This document shows positions 44,422 through 54,985 of a stretch of 64,000 nucleotides of DNA, piece after piece. The number at the start of each line of letters is the position of its first letter. Position 1 is the stretch's first letter. The stretch comes from Limnephilus marmoratus (lineage: Eukaryota; Arthropoda; Insecta; Trichoptera; Limnephilidae). The stretch spans positions 1,302,001 to 1,366,000 of the forward strand of contig OU862918.1 in NCBI GenBank assembly GCA_917880885.1, in the 5' to 3' direction. Made by a program: the position numbers and the translations under genes. The notes under the pieces are model-generated. The model was given only the letters and a program-made list of their open reading frames with translations. It did not search any database and was not told the DNA's origin.

Positions 44422-45030
44422 TATTTATATATTACATAGTATAAAATGAAGTCGCCCAAAATGTATGTGCGCGTTAATCTTTTAAACTAAGCAACGGATT
44501 TTCATACGGTTTTCACCAATAGATAGAGTGACTGAAGAGGAATGTTTATATGTATAATACATGTAAATTATATTAGAGAAAAGCCGAGAAATTCGAAGAA
44601 AACATATTTTTGTGCGATTTAAAACGGCTGGCGGGCCGTACTATAGTCACTTTTGAAATTCGTTCTACGGAAGAAATTGGAAAATAGATGTCCTAGAGTA
44701 AGTAGCTATTTGATTTTCCCTTTTCAAATATCCAGTGTTGCATTGCAAGCATTGCATGATTAGTGGCGATCGAATTGCATTCGTTCAAAATGTATGTGCG
44801 CATAGATCTTTTAAACTACGAAACAGATGTTCATGCGGTTTTCACCAATAGATAGAGTGATTCAAGGGGAAGGTTTATATGTATAATACATGCTTATTAT
44901 AGTAGAGAAAAGCCGAGAAATTCAAATATTCAATTCGGGCAGCTGGCAAGCGGGTGGTGTGGATTTTATAAAGGTTGGGTAATGGCGTTGTGTTTCGTTA
45001 GCCACAGCAACGTGTGGCCGGGTCTGCTGG
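44422..45030 (+). mobile_element. Helitron, non-autonomous
   Basis: Abuts element 9. It contains AAAATGTATGTGCGCGTTAA and TTTTCACCAATAGATAGAGT, common in insect Helitrons, with this ~150-bp segment repeated at 44460 and 44785. The 3' end has the hairpin CCACA/TGTGG, then CCGGGTCTGCTGG (CTRR) and T. No Rep/helicase. Confidence 0.75.
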
Positions 45031-45174
45031 TTAAAAATATTATGCACACATAATGACATTTTAGTCGAGACAAATATTTCGAAAACAAAAACAAATCTCT
45101 GGGTCAATCTGCACCGTAAAACATTTTAATTCCGAGATTGTAGAAATTTTGCTCACTTGATCTTAAAACATATT

Positions 45175-45525
45175 GAGAGGCCGGAATGGGTACCACCACT
45201 CCAAGTCTTACACAGTGGTTCGCTACGTTTGGTGCTTTAGCAACGGTGCCCGGGTTCATGGGGTGAGGTTTGTCTAGTTCTTGGCGACGGATGGGTCCGC
45301 ACACCCATTGTCTGGGTCCACTCTCCGACTCGTCCGCAGAGTGAGGGATGGATTCTGGACACATTGAACCCCAGGTTCCTGTACCTCATACCTTTTTACT
45401 TTCCAGAATTACATTTAATTACATCTCTTTTCTTTCCTTCAAAATACTCTTCACAGAGCATGACTTAGGCCCTGGAAAAAGTATTTGGATTCCAGTATGA
45501 AGCTTATGTTAAAAAAGAGGAACGT
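45175..45525 (+). mobile_element. SINE-like retroposon, copy 14
   Basis: Sense copy: head GAGAGGCCGGAATGGGTACC, GGTTCGCTACGTTTGGTG, an altered body, CACAGAGCATGACTTAGGCC and an A-rich end. The hairpin is heavily mutated. Confidence 0.75.
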
Positions 45526-45664
45526 CAATGTTTAGGTCTGATTTTTAAAAAAATCTGTCTAAAAGCCCGATCAACGCCGGTTAGTTTAACTACTAAGTAG
45601 TTTATAAATAACTGTTTTTAAAAAGTAAATATAATAATAGGTATTATTTTATCCATTTGAGAGG

Positions 45665-46140
45665 CGCGTGTGCGTACGGCCGCCCCGGAACCATTTATTG
45701 GATAACCAACACCTCTGCCTTAGGTCTCCCCAAGAGATAGGCTACGTTTAAGAGTAGGATACGTTTGGTGACTTAGCAGGTGTGTCCGGGTTCATGGGGT
45801 GAGGTTTATCCAGATCTTGAAGGCGGATGCGTCTGTCCACCAACTGAGTGGCAAGCTGGATCGGGAGAGACTGGTTGAGGGAGATCTTTTGACCTCTCCA
45901 GCAGGACTCTCTCGGAACATTACCTTGCACCGCAGTGGTAAGGATAGATTCATACATACGTCACTCTTGGATACACCGACCACAGATTCCTACCCACCCC
46001 TCATACCTTTCTTCTACCCAGAACTTCCTCTCCTTCATTTTCCTAAAAAGACCCTCCACACAGCATCTTCAAAGATGACATAGGCCCTGAGGGGAATTAT
46101 TTTCCTCGGGGCCTCCTGTGTGGAGCAATTGTAGAAAAAA
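45665..46140 (+). mobile_element. SINE-like retroposon, copy 15 (nearly full length)
   Basis: Best-preserved sense copy: GGCCGCCCCGGAACCATTTA, the full body with GGGAGAGACTGGTTGAGGGA, CCTCCACACAGCATC, an intact nested 3' hairpin and poly(A). It is useful as a reference for the family (about 470 bp with small insertions). Confidence 0.85.
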
Positions 46141-46289
46141 AAATCAATTAAACTTTAAATTGTAAGTTCCGCAAAGAAATTATATCGTAATGCCAGTTAT
46201 CACATCAAATTTTTTTTACCATTCTATTTCTAGGGTGTATTATTTATTAAATGTCTACAACTATACTAATACTAATAGTAATATATTAA

Positions 46290-46743
46290 TCCATACTAAT
46301 ATTATAAATGCGAAAGTGCGTATGTTTGTTTGTTACGCTTTCACGCCTAAACCACTAAACCGATGTTAATTTTTTTTCACCAATGGAAAGGTACTTTATC
46401 AGTGAGTAACATATTATAAATGCGAAAGTGCATGTGTTTGTTTGTTACGCTTTCACGCCTAAACCACTAAACCAATTTAAAAAATTCTTTCAAGAATAGA
46501 AAGCTACATTATTAGCAAGTAACATAGGCTGTATATAATGGTAAGTTCTGGCGTTACGAAATTTGTACAAATGAAAATGTGAGAATTTCATATATTTTAG
46601 TGGCAGGGAGGAAAGGCAGGGGGAAGAATGGGTTCGCTGTGAGGGAAGAGACGAGGGCGGGGGGAGGCGTAACGGGAACGCACGAGAAAGGACATGCAGG
46701 GAGAATCAATCAAGCATTGCAACACATGCCGAGTACCAGCTAG
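46290..46743 (+). mobile_element. Helitron, non-autonomous (454 bp)
   Basis: Canonical ends: 5' TCCATACTAATATTATAAAT preceded by A; 3' GCATTGCAACACATGCCGAG, then TACCAGCTAG and T. The 5' head with ACGCTTTCACGCCTAAACCA is a widespread insect Helitron head, here repeated at 46300 and 46410. A purine-rich patch lies at 46600-46680. It inserts without a target duplication, as expected. Confidence 0.8.
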
Positions 46744-46842
46744 TAGTTGTATAAAATAGGAAAGTCTATGATATTGATGTAAAAAATACATCTTTCGTTC
46801 CAAACAAATTCTTATAAATTTGTGTTTTTTTTTATATTACCT

Positions 46843-46998
46843 ACCTCCATAATAATTAACTTAGCAGTTTCCCTTAGGGCCTATATCAACTTTGGGGACG
46901 CTGTGTGGTGGTTCTTTTTCTAAAAAGAAAGGAGTGAACTTGGATCTTGAAGAGACCCATTTTAGGAGGGAGGACACACAGGCCATGTAAGTTAAAAC
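46843..46998 (-). pseudogene. LINE ORF2 end and 3' UTR, first part
   Basis: The minus frame has MGLFKIQVHSFLF.K, the last residues of the same LINE protein as at 52.1 kb, followed by the CACACAGCGTCCCC tail and a poly(A) (as T run 46826-46834). The MITE at 46999-47429 interrupts it and it resumes at 47430. Confidence 0.7.
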
Positions 46999-47429
46999 GG
47001 AGGCGTCTACTAATATCTACAGGAATTCCAAAAACTGAAAAAATCGAACTAATATCTATGAGAATCAAAGTGTTGACGAATATCTACAGCTCAAACTGTT
47101 GACTAATATCTATGAGGACCAAAGTGTTGACGAATATCTACAGTACTGGCAGAGGTTGGATTTGCAATTATGTATAGCATATTGGAATAACGTAATATTG
47201 CGTATGCAGTTTAAAAAACTTAATTTATGTAAGTATGTATGTAAAAATCCCTGATATCGGACTATTGGACACATTTAGCTGATTAGTCCAACCTACGCTC
47301 TGTAGATATTAGTTCAACCTACGCTCTGTAGATATTAGTCAACACTCTGAAGTTCGTAGATATTAGTTCAACATATGAGCTGTAGATATTCGTCCGACAT
47401 ACAGGCTGTAGATATTAGTAACTGGAGTC
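46999..47429. mobile_element. 431-bp MITE with 9-bp target duplication, copy 2
   Basis: Flanked by AGTTAAAAC at 46990-46998 and 47430-47438, inside a LINE 3' end. It is nearly identical to 39980-40384 but carries one extra 26-bp internal repeat (CTACGCTCTGTAGATATTAG appears twice), which accounts exactly for the 431 against 405 bp. Confidence 0.9.
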
Positions 47430-47900
47430 AGTTAAAACAGGCCGGTAAATCGTTCCTCAATCGGGCTGTTGGACTTGAGTTGTAAAACCGATCCATTCTC
47501 ATGTGACAAATATCAACCTTGTACAATAATGATGGCACGCGTTTCTCGATTGTACAAGGGTGCGGAAGGAATGAATGACGCTAGAGCACCTTCCATTGAA
47601 ATACCAGTACAATAAGAAGGGCATTCTCACCCAACGGAGTTTTAAAGATTGCTATCCATTCGCTAAGATAAAAGAATCGATCAAACGGACCGCCCGTTTC
47701 TGAAGATAGTCGAAGATTTTTTTCAGGTATTGTAGGGCTCCAGACCAGAAGTGACTGCCAATTTCAACCGTTTGGCGCACTTGCTATTTGTACAGGGTTA
47801 ACAATTGCGAACTATTAAAGCATTTGCGGGCCTTGTACCGTACGCCCAGCTTCTGAGAGGCTAACAAAACTCTGGCCTCGAAGGAGCCCCTGCTGATCTG
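47430..47900 (-). pseudogene. LINE ORF2 C-terminal relic, second part
   Basis: Colinear, in antisense, with 52165-52600 of the LINE at 52-56 kb (GGCCGGTAAATCGTTCC against GGCCGGCAAATCATTCC; CCATTCTCATGTGACAAAT against CCGTTCTCATGTGACAAAT). It encodes the post-RT C-terminal domain with many stops and is 5' truncated near 47900. Confidence 0.7.
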
Positions 47901-47949
47901 GTCACATATGCAGATACGAGTACACCAATCATATCAAAGAAAGGCCTGT

Positions 47950-48300
47950 TCTGAATATTGCTTCCGTTGAAAGAGAATATACTTTCTTGCCGTTATGCAG
48001 ATGACACGGTACTTGTAACAAGTAACATTGAGGATTTACAACTTTTGCTTAATCAAGTAGGGAAAACTTGTCAGAATTTTGGGCTAGAACTGAATATAAA
48101 TAAAACAAAAGACATCCAGAGTAATATGAGATCCTTGCCGGAAGACGGTGCCCTGGAAGAAGGAGAACCTCATGGCTGAAAAATCTGAGACGGTGGTTTG
48201 GCCAGTCTACCGTAGAGCTGCTCCGGCCCGCAGTAAACAAAGTCCGCTTAGCCAACATGATAGCCAACGTCTGTTGAACGGACAGGGCACAAGAAGAAGA
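47950..48300 (+). pseudogene. LINE RT fragment with AAG-repeat tail
   Basis: The plus frame reads CRYADDTVLVTSNIEDLQ then LLLNQVGKTCQNFGLELNIN KTK, the intact catalytic YADD box and motif D of a non-LTR reverse transcriptase. An internal deletion then joins it, in other frames, to RRWFGQSTVELLRPAVNKVR and ANMIANV. The copy ends in (AAG)n at 48290-48304, the microsatellite 3' tail of that LINE class. The RNase H/endonuclease part is missing. This LINE family differs from the one at 52-56 kb. Confidence 0.8.
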
Positions 48301-48304
48301 AGAA

Positions 48305-49365
48305 GCGTTCCCTTTTAGACGTAATAAAACATCGCCATAGAGTTTCAGCTTTTTTTAATGGGTATGGCACTACCGTGTCTGAAGTGTACTTTGTCTTCGA
48401 TTCTTTTTACTGTTTCGGTCTATTTAAAACTGCCGCTAGTTTTAACATTTTAATTTTGTTCTGTGGTATATTATTGTAGTGGTAAACATTGCAGATATCT
48501 ATTTTGGTAAAGTGACAGATGTCTTTTTAAGCGTATTTTATGCAATTAATTAATCCGTCCTTTACAACTCTATTTTCATGATCTATTAAAACGCTAGTGA
48601 AGGCCAATGAAAAATCAAGGAGTAATATAATTGGAGGATTTGTGATGCTGATAAATTTAGAAAAAAATTCCTCGTGATCATCGCCAATCACAAGAAAAAA
48701 ATTTTTTCGAATGTTAGTATTCTTGAAAAATTACGGCGTATAACCAAAGGTAAGGAAATCTTCTTTAGCACCGTTGTGATTTGAAAATCGATGAAACGAA
48801 AAATAGATACACTAAAAAGAGACACACACATCTATAGGATTTAGCGATAAAAGATAAAGTATGCTAAATAAAGAATAATATATACAAATGTCCGTAAAAG
48901 TCAACTGTTAGGGCTTTCCACCTTTCTTTGCACAAACGTTAAAAAATGGTCGTAAAGTCTCTTTCCGTGAAAAGCAACCGGGAATACGACATAAATGATT
49001 TTTAGAGAAGTGTGTTAAACTCAGCTACATTGGTGCTTTGTAGGTGAGTATTAAATTTATCGTGACTAAAAGCTGTTTCCATTATTGACGCCCGAATATG
49101 AATAAGAAGAATCAAAATGGGTGGTACAATTGTTTTAAGATCGGTCCACTTACATAGAACAAAATATCCCTTTACCTTGTTGAAAAATATAAATCATACT
49201 GTGAGGTGACGTCAGAAACTGACGGAATAGAGTAAATGCCTTGCCAACATCGTTGTTTCAAATCGCGTGGGAGCTTTGAAATGACAAATGTGAATATAGG
49301 GATGGGATTCAAGTCGATAAATTGAAATTCTTAGATATCTTCTATTTCTATAAAGGAGATATATT
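48305..49365. other. Unassigned AT-rich region
   Basis: No gene is recognised. A reversed ~230-bp-unit fragment sits at 48755-48865 (TTTAGCACCGTTGTGATTTG, CATCTATAGGATTTAGC). The rest shows no repeat partner in the window. Confidence 0.45.
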
Positions 49366-49367
49366 TA

Positions 49368-49442
49368 TTCGGCGGCCTCCATGGTCGAAGGATAAGGCTC
49401 TATCAATTCAAAGTTTGCTTCCTCACATCCCGGCGTGGACAA
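49368..49442 (+). pseudogene. tRNA-like SINE head (degenerate)
   Basis: GGCGGCCTCCATGGTCGAAG GATAAGGCTC resembles an acceptor plus D-arm/A box, and TCACATCCCGGCGTGG a mutated T-arm. The B box GTTCGA is lost (TCACATC), so it would not be transcribed by pol III. Confidence 0.4.
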
Positions 49443-49804
49443 ATAAATTTTATTGGATCAATTTGTGTTGTTTCACAATTAATTAAATAAAAATTATATA
49501 AAGTATATTTGCGGCACGTTTCAGAGTGGAAGATTCTCACATTATCGCCCTGGTATAAGATCACCATTCAGAAATAAAACGATTGTACAATGTTTTGTGA
49601 CCAGATTTGTATAACCAGGTACTTTCCACACCTTGATTGCTCTGTAATTCCTTTTAATGATTTTTCAAGGTGATGTGGAAGTTGAATGTTTCTGAGTTGT
49701 CGTGGAACGAAATAATTATTACATAAAAAAATAAAATACTTATATTACCAGTTATGTCAATAGAATCAAGGAGCAATCAGGGTACTTCAATAACTATTAT
49801 TATT

Positions 49805-50025
49805 TAATTAAATGAAGACAATATTAGCGAAACTCAATCGAAATCTGGAGACAGAAAAATCAGAAAAGATATTGGCTCCGCTGGGACTCGAACCCGGAAC
49901 CCTTTTCTTACATGGAAACAGCTCTACCGATTAAGCTACGGAGCCGCTTGAGTTTCGCTAATATTGTCTTCATTTAATTAAATATTATAATTTGAGATTT
50001 TACTCATAAAGTTTAAAAAATTAAT
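49805..50025. mobile_element. Inverted (twin-primed) tRNA-derived SINE
   Basis: Flanked by a 16-bp duplication AATAACTATTATTATT (49789-49804 and 50026-50041). The left part is a SINE in minus orientation (tRNA head at 49874-49945, body to its left). The right part is the 3' body and tail in plus orientation. The overlap forms perfect 34-bp inverted arms (49804-49837 and 49948-49981) around the head. An inverted 5' segment plus a direct 3' segment inside one target duplication is the product expected of twin priming during LINE-driven integration. Confidence 0.85.
49874..49945 (-). pseudogene. tRNA-like SINE head, Thr(TGT)-like
   Basis: 72 nt that fold as a cloverleaf: acceptor GGCTCCG/CGGAGCC, D stem GCTT/GAGC, anticodon stem TTTC/GAAA with loop CATGTAA, 5-nt variable loop, T stem with loop TTCGAGT. 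Position 34-36 reads TGT, but base 33 is A instead of U and the 27-43 pair is broken, so it is a SINE promoter head and not a working tRNA. A and B boxes are intact. Confidence 0.75.
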
Positions 50026-50041
50026 AATAACTATTATTATT

Positions 50042-50887
50042 ATTCTAAATATATATTATACCTCACAATAGTCCCAACTGCTCCCGTCTGGAGCCAGTGA
50101 GACAATTGTATCCCCAACTGGGGTATGTTGTTAGGCTGAAGGAAGTGGGGAGGAGAAGGAGATGGGGAAGTGGGTTCTATGGCAAATAAGAATCATGCAA
50201 ATCCAACACCCCCAAGAAAAATCATTAAAAATTATGTTTTTTTTTAAATATGTTGCATATATTTACATAACATAGATTTACATAACATATATTTACATAA
50301 CATATATTAACATAGCCCATAACCTAAACTATTCAACCGTTTTTTTTCTTCAGTTTTAAAGATTTTGAAGGTGTTGAAACTTTTGTTATAGTTTTAACTT
50401 ACTGCTCTTGTTTGGTTTTGAAATGATAATGTGCACAGTTCCTAGTTTGCCTTCGAATTTGGTAAGTGCCTTGGTTTTTCTTCTCCTTGCATTCCATAAT
50501 TTACCACACAGATATTCATCCAACTTCAGAGAAACATATTCGTATTTGTTCCGTGATTTACAGTCCATTTTTCGCCAGTTGCATTTGAGGCTGTAATTTC
50601 GAAACAGTCTCGGATGCAACATTTTTGGTCCAATCGTGCCAGATCTTTTGAGTTTTTTGGAATTGGATGCTTGTATGTGTTTTCCAATAACCTTGATCCC
50701 GTGTTCCTAATATTCCTGGAATTTCGGACTTCGAATTGGGCAGGGTGTCACCTTCAGAAGGGTTAAAATTCGTGGTAAATTTCACATTTTCGTTTGTTGA
50801 ATTCTATTAAAATATTAGCAAAATATTATTATTATTCAATCTTTGCGTATAAAAAAGAATACTAATATATTAACCCGAATTAATATG
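50042..50887. other. Unassigned region between SINEs
   Basis: Holds ACATATATTTACATA-type direct repeats (50255-50310) and two overlapping minus-strand frames (50386-50622 and 50558-50785). The sequence GYWKTHTSIQFQKTQKIWHD then WTKNVASETVSKL vaguely recalls Myb/MADF-type transposon DNA-binding proteins. I cannot support a function. Confidence 0.4.
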
Positions 50888-51085
50888 GGTTCCGTAGCTT
50901 AATCGGTAGAGCTGTTTCCATGTAAGAAAAGGGTTCTGGGTTTGAGTCCCAGCGGAGCCAATATCTTTTCTGATTTTTCTGTCTCCAGATTTCGATTGAG
51001 TTTCGCTAATATTGTCTTCATTTAATTAAATATTATAATTTTAGATTTTACTCACAAAGTTTAAAAAAATAATAATAAAAACCAA
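50888..51085 (+). mobile_element. tRNA-derived SINE, normal orientation
   Basis: 72-nt tRNA-like head (50888-50959, 3' half CTGGGTTTGAGTCCCAG, CGGAGCC), body CTGATTTTTCTGTCTCCAGA, TTGAGTTTCGCTAATATTGT and CTTCATTTAATTAAATATTA, ending TTTACTCACAAAGTTTAAAA and an (AAT)n tail. It matches both halves of 49805-50025 and shows their original order. The target duplication is not evident. Confidence 0.8.
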
Positions 51086-51157
51086 TATATTTAAATAAAA
51101 CTAATTTTCGATTGTCTGAGTAGTTGTGTTGATTTTAATTGATTATTTTCATTAAAA

Positions 51158-52064
51158 ATGGCTGCTTCTGCTGTTGTTCGGAATAAATTGGCAATTTTAC
51201 GTCTACGGAAAATTCATGATTCGTCGATCAGAGCAGTTATTTCTGGTAATTTAATAGATAGAAATAGCTTACTGATTAGAATTAAGGATATCGAGAAGCG
51301 AAGGAATGACTTTATTAAATCTTATGTGATTCTAAAAGCGTCAAAAAGTAAAGAAATAGACTTGACCGATTGGGAAAATAAATACAAAACTTTAATGAAC
51401 ATGTATTTTAAATTCATGCGAATGATCTGGCAGTTCTTCCACCAAAGGAAGATTCTATAAAACCATCAAATAGTCTCGGTTTTTCACTTCCAAAACATAG
51501 TTTGTCAACTTTTTTGGTGGAATCACTGAATGGATTAATTTTATCAACACGTTTGACGCTATAATCCACGATAATGAATCCCTGAGTGACATACATAAAC
51601 AACATTATTTGTTAGGAGCGCTATTGGGTGACGCATTGAAAATTATAAAGCATCTTCCAGCAATCAATTATCCAAATGCTTACAATTTGTTGAGAGATCG
51701 TTTTCATAACAAACGGATAATTGCAGACAGACACGTAGAGAACATTATCTCAAGCCCCATAATTAAAAAGGATTTGTTAAATCTGTCGTTAATGTTTTGA
51801 AGGAAAATATTTAGGCATTAAAAGCGTTAGATTTCCCAACAGATCAGTGGTCATTTTTATTACTACATATTGTTTTGAAGAAAATTCCTGATGACCTAAG
51901 AACTTACTTCGAGTTAATGGGTCACAAGGACGAAATTCCATCATTTTCGCAATTATTGTCATTTTTAGAATCACATTTTAAAATTTATGAATCGGTTCAT
52001 GGGTTCGGTGTGAAAAATGAAGCGCCAAAAGCAAAAACAAATCGCTTATCAAAATTCTTTTGTC
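51158..52064 (+). pseudogene. Pao gag relic
   Basis: Gag is the structural protein that would form retrotransposon particles. The frame starts MAASAVVRNKLAILRLRKIH and after frameshifts continues FINTFDAIIHDNESLSDIHK, QHYLLGALLGDALKIIKHLP and NLLRDRFHNKRIIADRHVEN, the DUF1759-like core of Pao gag (FxxxFxxxIHxxxxLSxxxKxxYLxxxLxGxA). KTNRLSKF ends it at the first LINE insertion. At least three frame breaks and stops make it non-functional. Confidence 0.85.
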
Positions 52065-52074
52065 AGTTCTATGT

Positions 52075-52400
52075 CTTCTGGGATGCTGTGTGGAGGGTCT
52101 TTTTGAGGAGAGGAAGGAATGAACATTGGTCTTGAAGAGACCCATGTTGTAGGAAGGAGGAAACACAGAGGCCGGCAAATCATTCCACAGCCGAGCTGTT
52201 GAACACAAGAATGAGTTGAATAAATGACCCGTTCTCATGTGACAAATGTCAACCATGTACAGATGTTGGGCACGCGTTTGGCGTGTTTCCCGACAATGCA
52301 CCGGTGCCGAAGGGATCAATGATGCTAGTTCCTTGGAGCATCTTCCATTATAATACCGGTAGAACAAGGATAGCATTCCCACCCGACGCCTGTGCTCCAA
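52075..52400 (-). pseudogene. LINE ORF2 C-terminal domain
   Basis: The minus frame reads RRRVGMLSLFYRYYNGRCSK, HCRETRQTRAQHLY, FLCSTARLWNDLPASVFPPS and MGLFKTNVHSFLSSKRPSTQ HP, the conserved post-RT region of insect CR1/Jockey-type elements ending in a TARLWNxLPxxVFPxxYNxxxFK box. The last codons, for HSFLSSKRPSTQHP, are the same DNA (CTTTCCTTAAAAAAACCCTC, CACACAGCAT) that forms the tail of the SINE-like retroposon. Confidence 0.85.
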
Positions 52401-52639
52401 AGTTCAGATCTATGAATCCGTCTGTTAAGATGGGAGAATCAAGAGTCAAGGGTATTTTTCAGGTATTTTGGAGCCCCAGACCAGAGGTGGCTGCCAAATT
52501 CAACCGTGGGGCGCACTTGTGATTTGTACAGGGTTAGCAGTTGTGTACTATTAAAGTATCTGCGGGCCCTGTACAGTAGAAAACACTCTTGAGGTAACAG
52601 TCCATTCTTTGCTTCAAAGCCCTCCGAGCCGTTGGAGTT

Positions 52640-53640
52640 TGTGAGCCCTTTGGGGGCTTGTCAAACAAAAAGCTATCATGAACTGTACTGTCATCCGCTT
52701 TTCAGTGAATTGGTGCACATGACAAAAGGTCGTTGATGTGCAACAAAAACAGAGTCGGAGATAGAACCGATCCCCGTGGGACGCCAGCATTTATCGAGTG
52801 TGAGGAAGAGGTGAAACCATCGGCTGCCATCTGAATCAACCTCTCCCTCAGAAAGTCGGCAATCCACGTACACAAGGATGCGGGAAGTCCGTAAGATGGC
52901 AGTTTGTTGACAAGTCCTCGGTGCCAAACCCGGTCAAAGGTCTTGGAAATGTCTAGTGCAACCGTTTGGGTCTCACCGAAACGTTCCATGCACCGCCCCC
53001 AAACATTCCACCAGAATCCGTATTGACGGTCGTTAATAATTTTGTTCTTCTCAAGGTATGTGAGCAGTTTGTCATTGATCACACGTTCATCACCTTAGAC
53101 AGAACTGATGTGATCGCTATGCGGCGGTAGCTGGCCGGGTTGGAGCGGTCACCCTTCTTTGGAATAGGATGGATAACCGCTTTTTTCCAACCAGAGGGCA
53201 CAGAGCCAGTTTTCAGAGACATTTTAAAAAGCTTCATCAAAATTGGAGCTATTTCTGCAGCGCACCTCTGCAGTACCAGGGCAGGTATTCCGTCAGGCCC
53301 ACTAGCTTTATTAACATCAAGCACTCGTAAAATATGGAGTACTTCTCAATGCCGGATCCTTAGCTTTTTCATACGAAAACCGCAGTGAGGAACCGACATC
53401 GGGACAGCACCTTGGTCATCGAGGGTTGAGTTATCCGCAAACATTTTACCTAATAAGTTAGCCTTTTCGGTGGCGGTGTTTGCTAGTGAGCCGTCAGGTC
53501 TGGTGAGAGGTGGTAGACTGGATTTGCAGAAATTGCGACCTATTGAGCCCGCAAGCGACCAGAATTGCCTGCTACCATGCGGGCATGCAGCCAGCTTTCT
53601 GGTGATCTGCTGGTCGTGCTCGAATGTTGATTATTTATGA
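52640..53640 (-). pseudogene. LINE reverse transcriptase domain
   Basis: Blocks in order on the minus strand: FWSLAGSIGRNFCKSSLPPL; KASGPDGIPALVLQRCA; GSVPSGWKKAVIHPIPKKGD; ASYRRIAITSVLSKV; INDKLLTYLEKNKIINDRQY G; VALDISKTFDRVWH (catalytic motif A, aspartate kept); YGLPASLCTWIADFLRERLI; INAGVPRGSVLSPTLFLLHI ND; and a decayed motif C, KADDSTVHDS, preceded by a stop. It would copy LINE RNA at nicked DNA. Two frameshifts (near 53080 and 53330) and the stop inactivate it. Confidence 0.9.
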
Positions 53641-54985
53641 TTCTCTTGGTTTTTATTTATTTATTTTTTTTAATTTATAACTTTACATTTGATACATTTG
53701 TATGGCCAAAATAACATAATAATAACATTGAAAAATAGCTGTAAAATGTGTACAAGTGTTATTATGTCTTGTGGGTCTATATTAGTTCCTAGCTAGGTAG
53801 ATTGCCGTTCTAAGGAACCAAATGCTGGTGAGAATGCAAAAAAAAAATTAACAAAATGTTCATTTTAATTTTTTAAATTAAATATACATTATATTTTTGA
53901 ATGTAGCTATTACTTTGTGGTTATCCATTATAGAAAAATGAAATAATTTAACTTTGTATAAACCACTTATTTGATGCGCAAATCCGACCGGTTTCGGAAC
54001 AAACGTTCCTTCGTCAGGGAAAGCTTATACTAATTTGACAGTTTCGAACAATGTTTTATTATGGTAGGGGTGGAGCTGTTGCTAGATAATAATGTAGATT
54101 GGGTAGGTAGGTATTAGTGTAGAGTGGGTGGGTAGGGGAACAAATCCATGATTGGGCTATATGACAATATTTTTTGTTTGTTAATAATAGATTCATTATT
54201 TTTAAGGGATTTTTTAATTTCCAAGGCTTCTAAGTTATCTAAACGTTTTCCTTTATTATTAATATGAAGAATATTTATCCCTGTATTTTTTTCAAAACTA
54301 TGGTTATTTTCAATGATATGGTTAGCAAACTCAGAAAAATTATTATTATTAAGACATCTTAAATGTTCTTTGATTCTGATTTCAAAATTACGAGTGGTTT
54401 TTCCAATATAAAATGAGGGACAATCATTGCATTTGAGTTTATATATTCCGGAATTAGTCAATTTATGGTCTTTATCTTTAGTATTTCTCAAAAAATTACC
54501 GATATTATTTCTTGTATAAAACGCTGGTTTAATATTAGAAGGAAGATTTTTGCAACATTGAACTGAAAAATTATTAATATACAAAATTTTACGCCATTCT
54601 TTATCATTAATATTATTAGAATTGTATAGATATTTATTTTTTGAAATTTTGATAAGTTTTTTATTTAGGATGTTATCAATTAATTTTGGTTCATATCCGT
54701 TATTTATAGCAATTTGTTTTATTATTGAAAGTTCAGAAAGGAAATTATTATTAGACATTGGGACATTTACTAAGCGGTGTATCATGGAATGGAAGGTGGA
54801 GTGTTTTTGTGAGACAGGGTGGTTGGAGGTCCTATGAATTACTATGTCAGTGTATGTTGGCTTGCGATATATTCTAAAATCGATTTTATTATTTATAATA
54901 GATAAAGTTAAATCCAAAAAGTTTAATTTTTCATTGCCTTTTTCTATCGTAAATTTTATTTGGTTATGCGAAAAATCTTTCCGCA
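53640..54985 (-). mobile_element. Penelope-like element inserted in the LINE
   Basis: 5'-truncated Penelope-like retroelement on the minus strand, comprising the RT end plus GIY-YIG frame (54114-54995), a 3' region with the hammerhead motif (53979-54022) and an AT-rich end with TTTATTTATTTATT near 53657. It lies between the endonuclease and RT segments of the host LINE. Roughly 200-250 residues of LINE protein are missing at the junction, so the insertion was accompanied or followed by a deletion. Confidence 0.85.
53979..54022 (-). ncRNA. Hammerhead ribozyme motif in Penelope element
   Basis: On the minus strand: CTGACGA, stem II GGAAC/GTTCC with loop GTTT, GAAA, then CCGG and TC. Stem I pairs TTTCC with GGATT partly. 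It lies just downstream of the Penelope frame, as expected for the pseudo-LTR hammerhead. Predicted self-cleavage is after the C in GGTC. It is the same motif as 15974-16019 with a different stem II sequence. Confidence 0.85.

Noticed and set aside
49874..49945. Functional tRNA-Thr gene
   Set aside because: U33 is replaced, the anticodon stem is imperfect, and the sequence continues into a SINE body with a target duplication.
50386..50785. DNA-binding (Myb/MADF-like) transposon protein
   Set aside because: Only a vague W-rich resemblance over ~30 residues with stops between frames; not enough to call.
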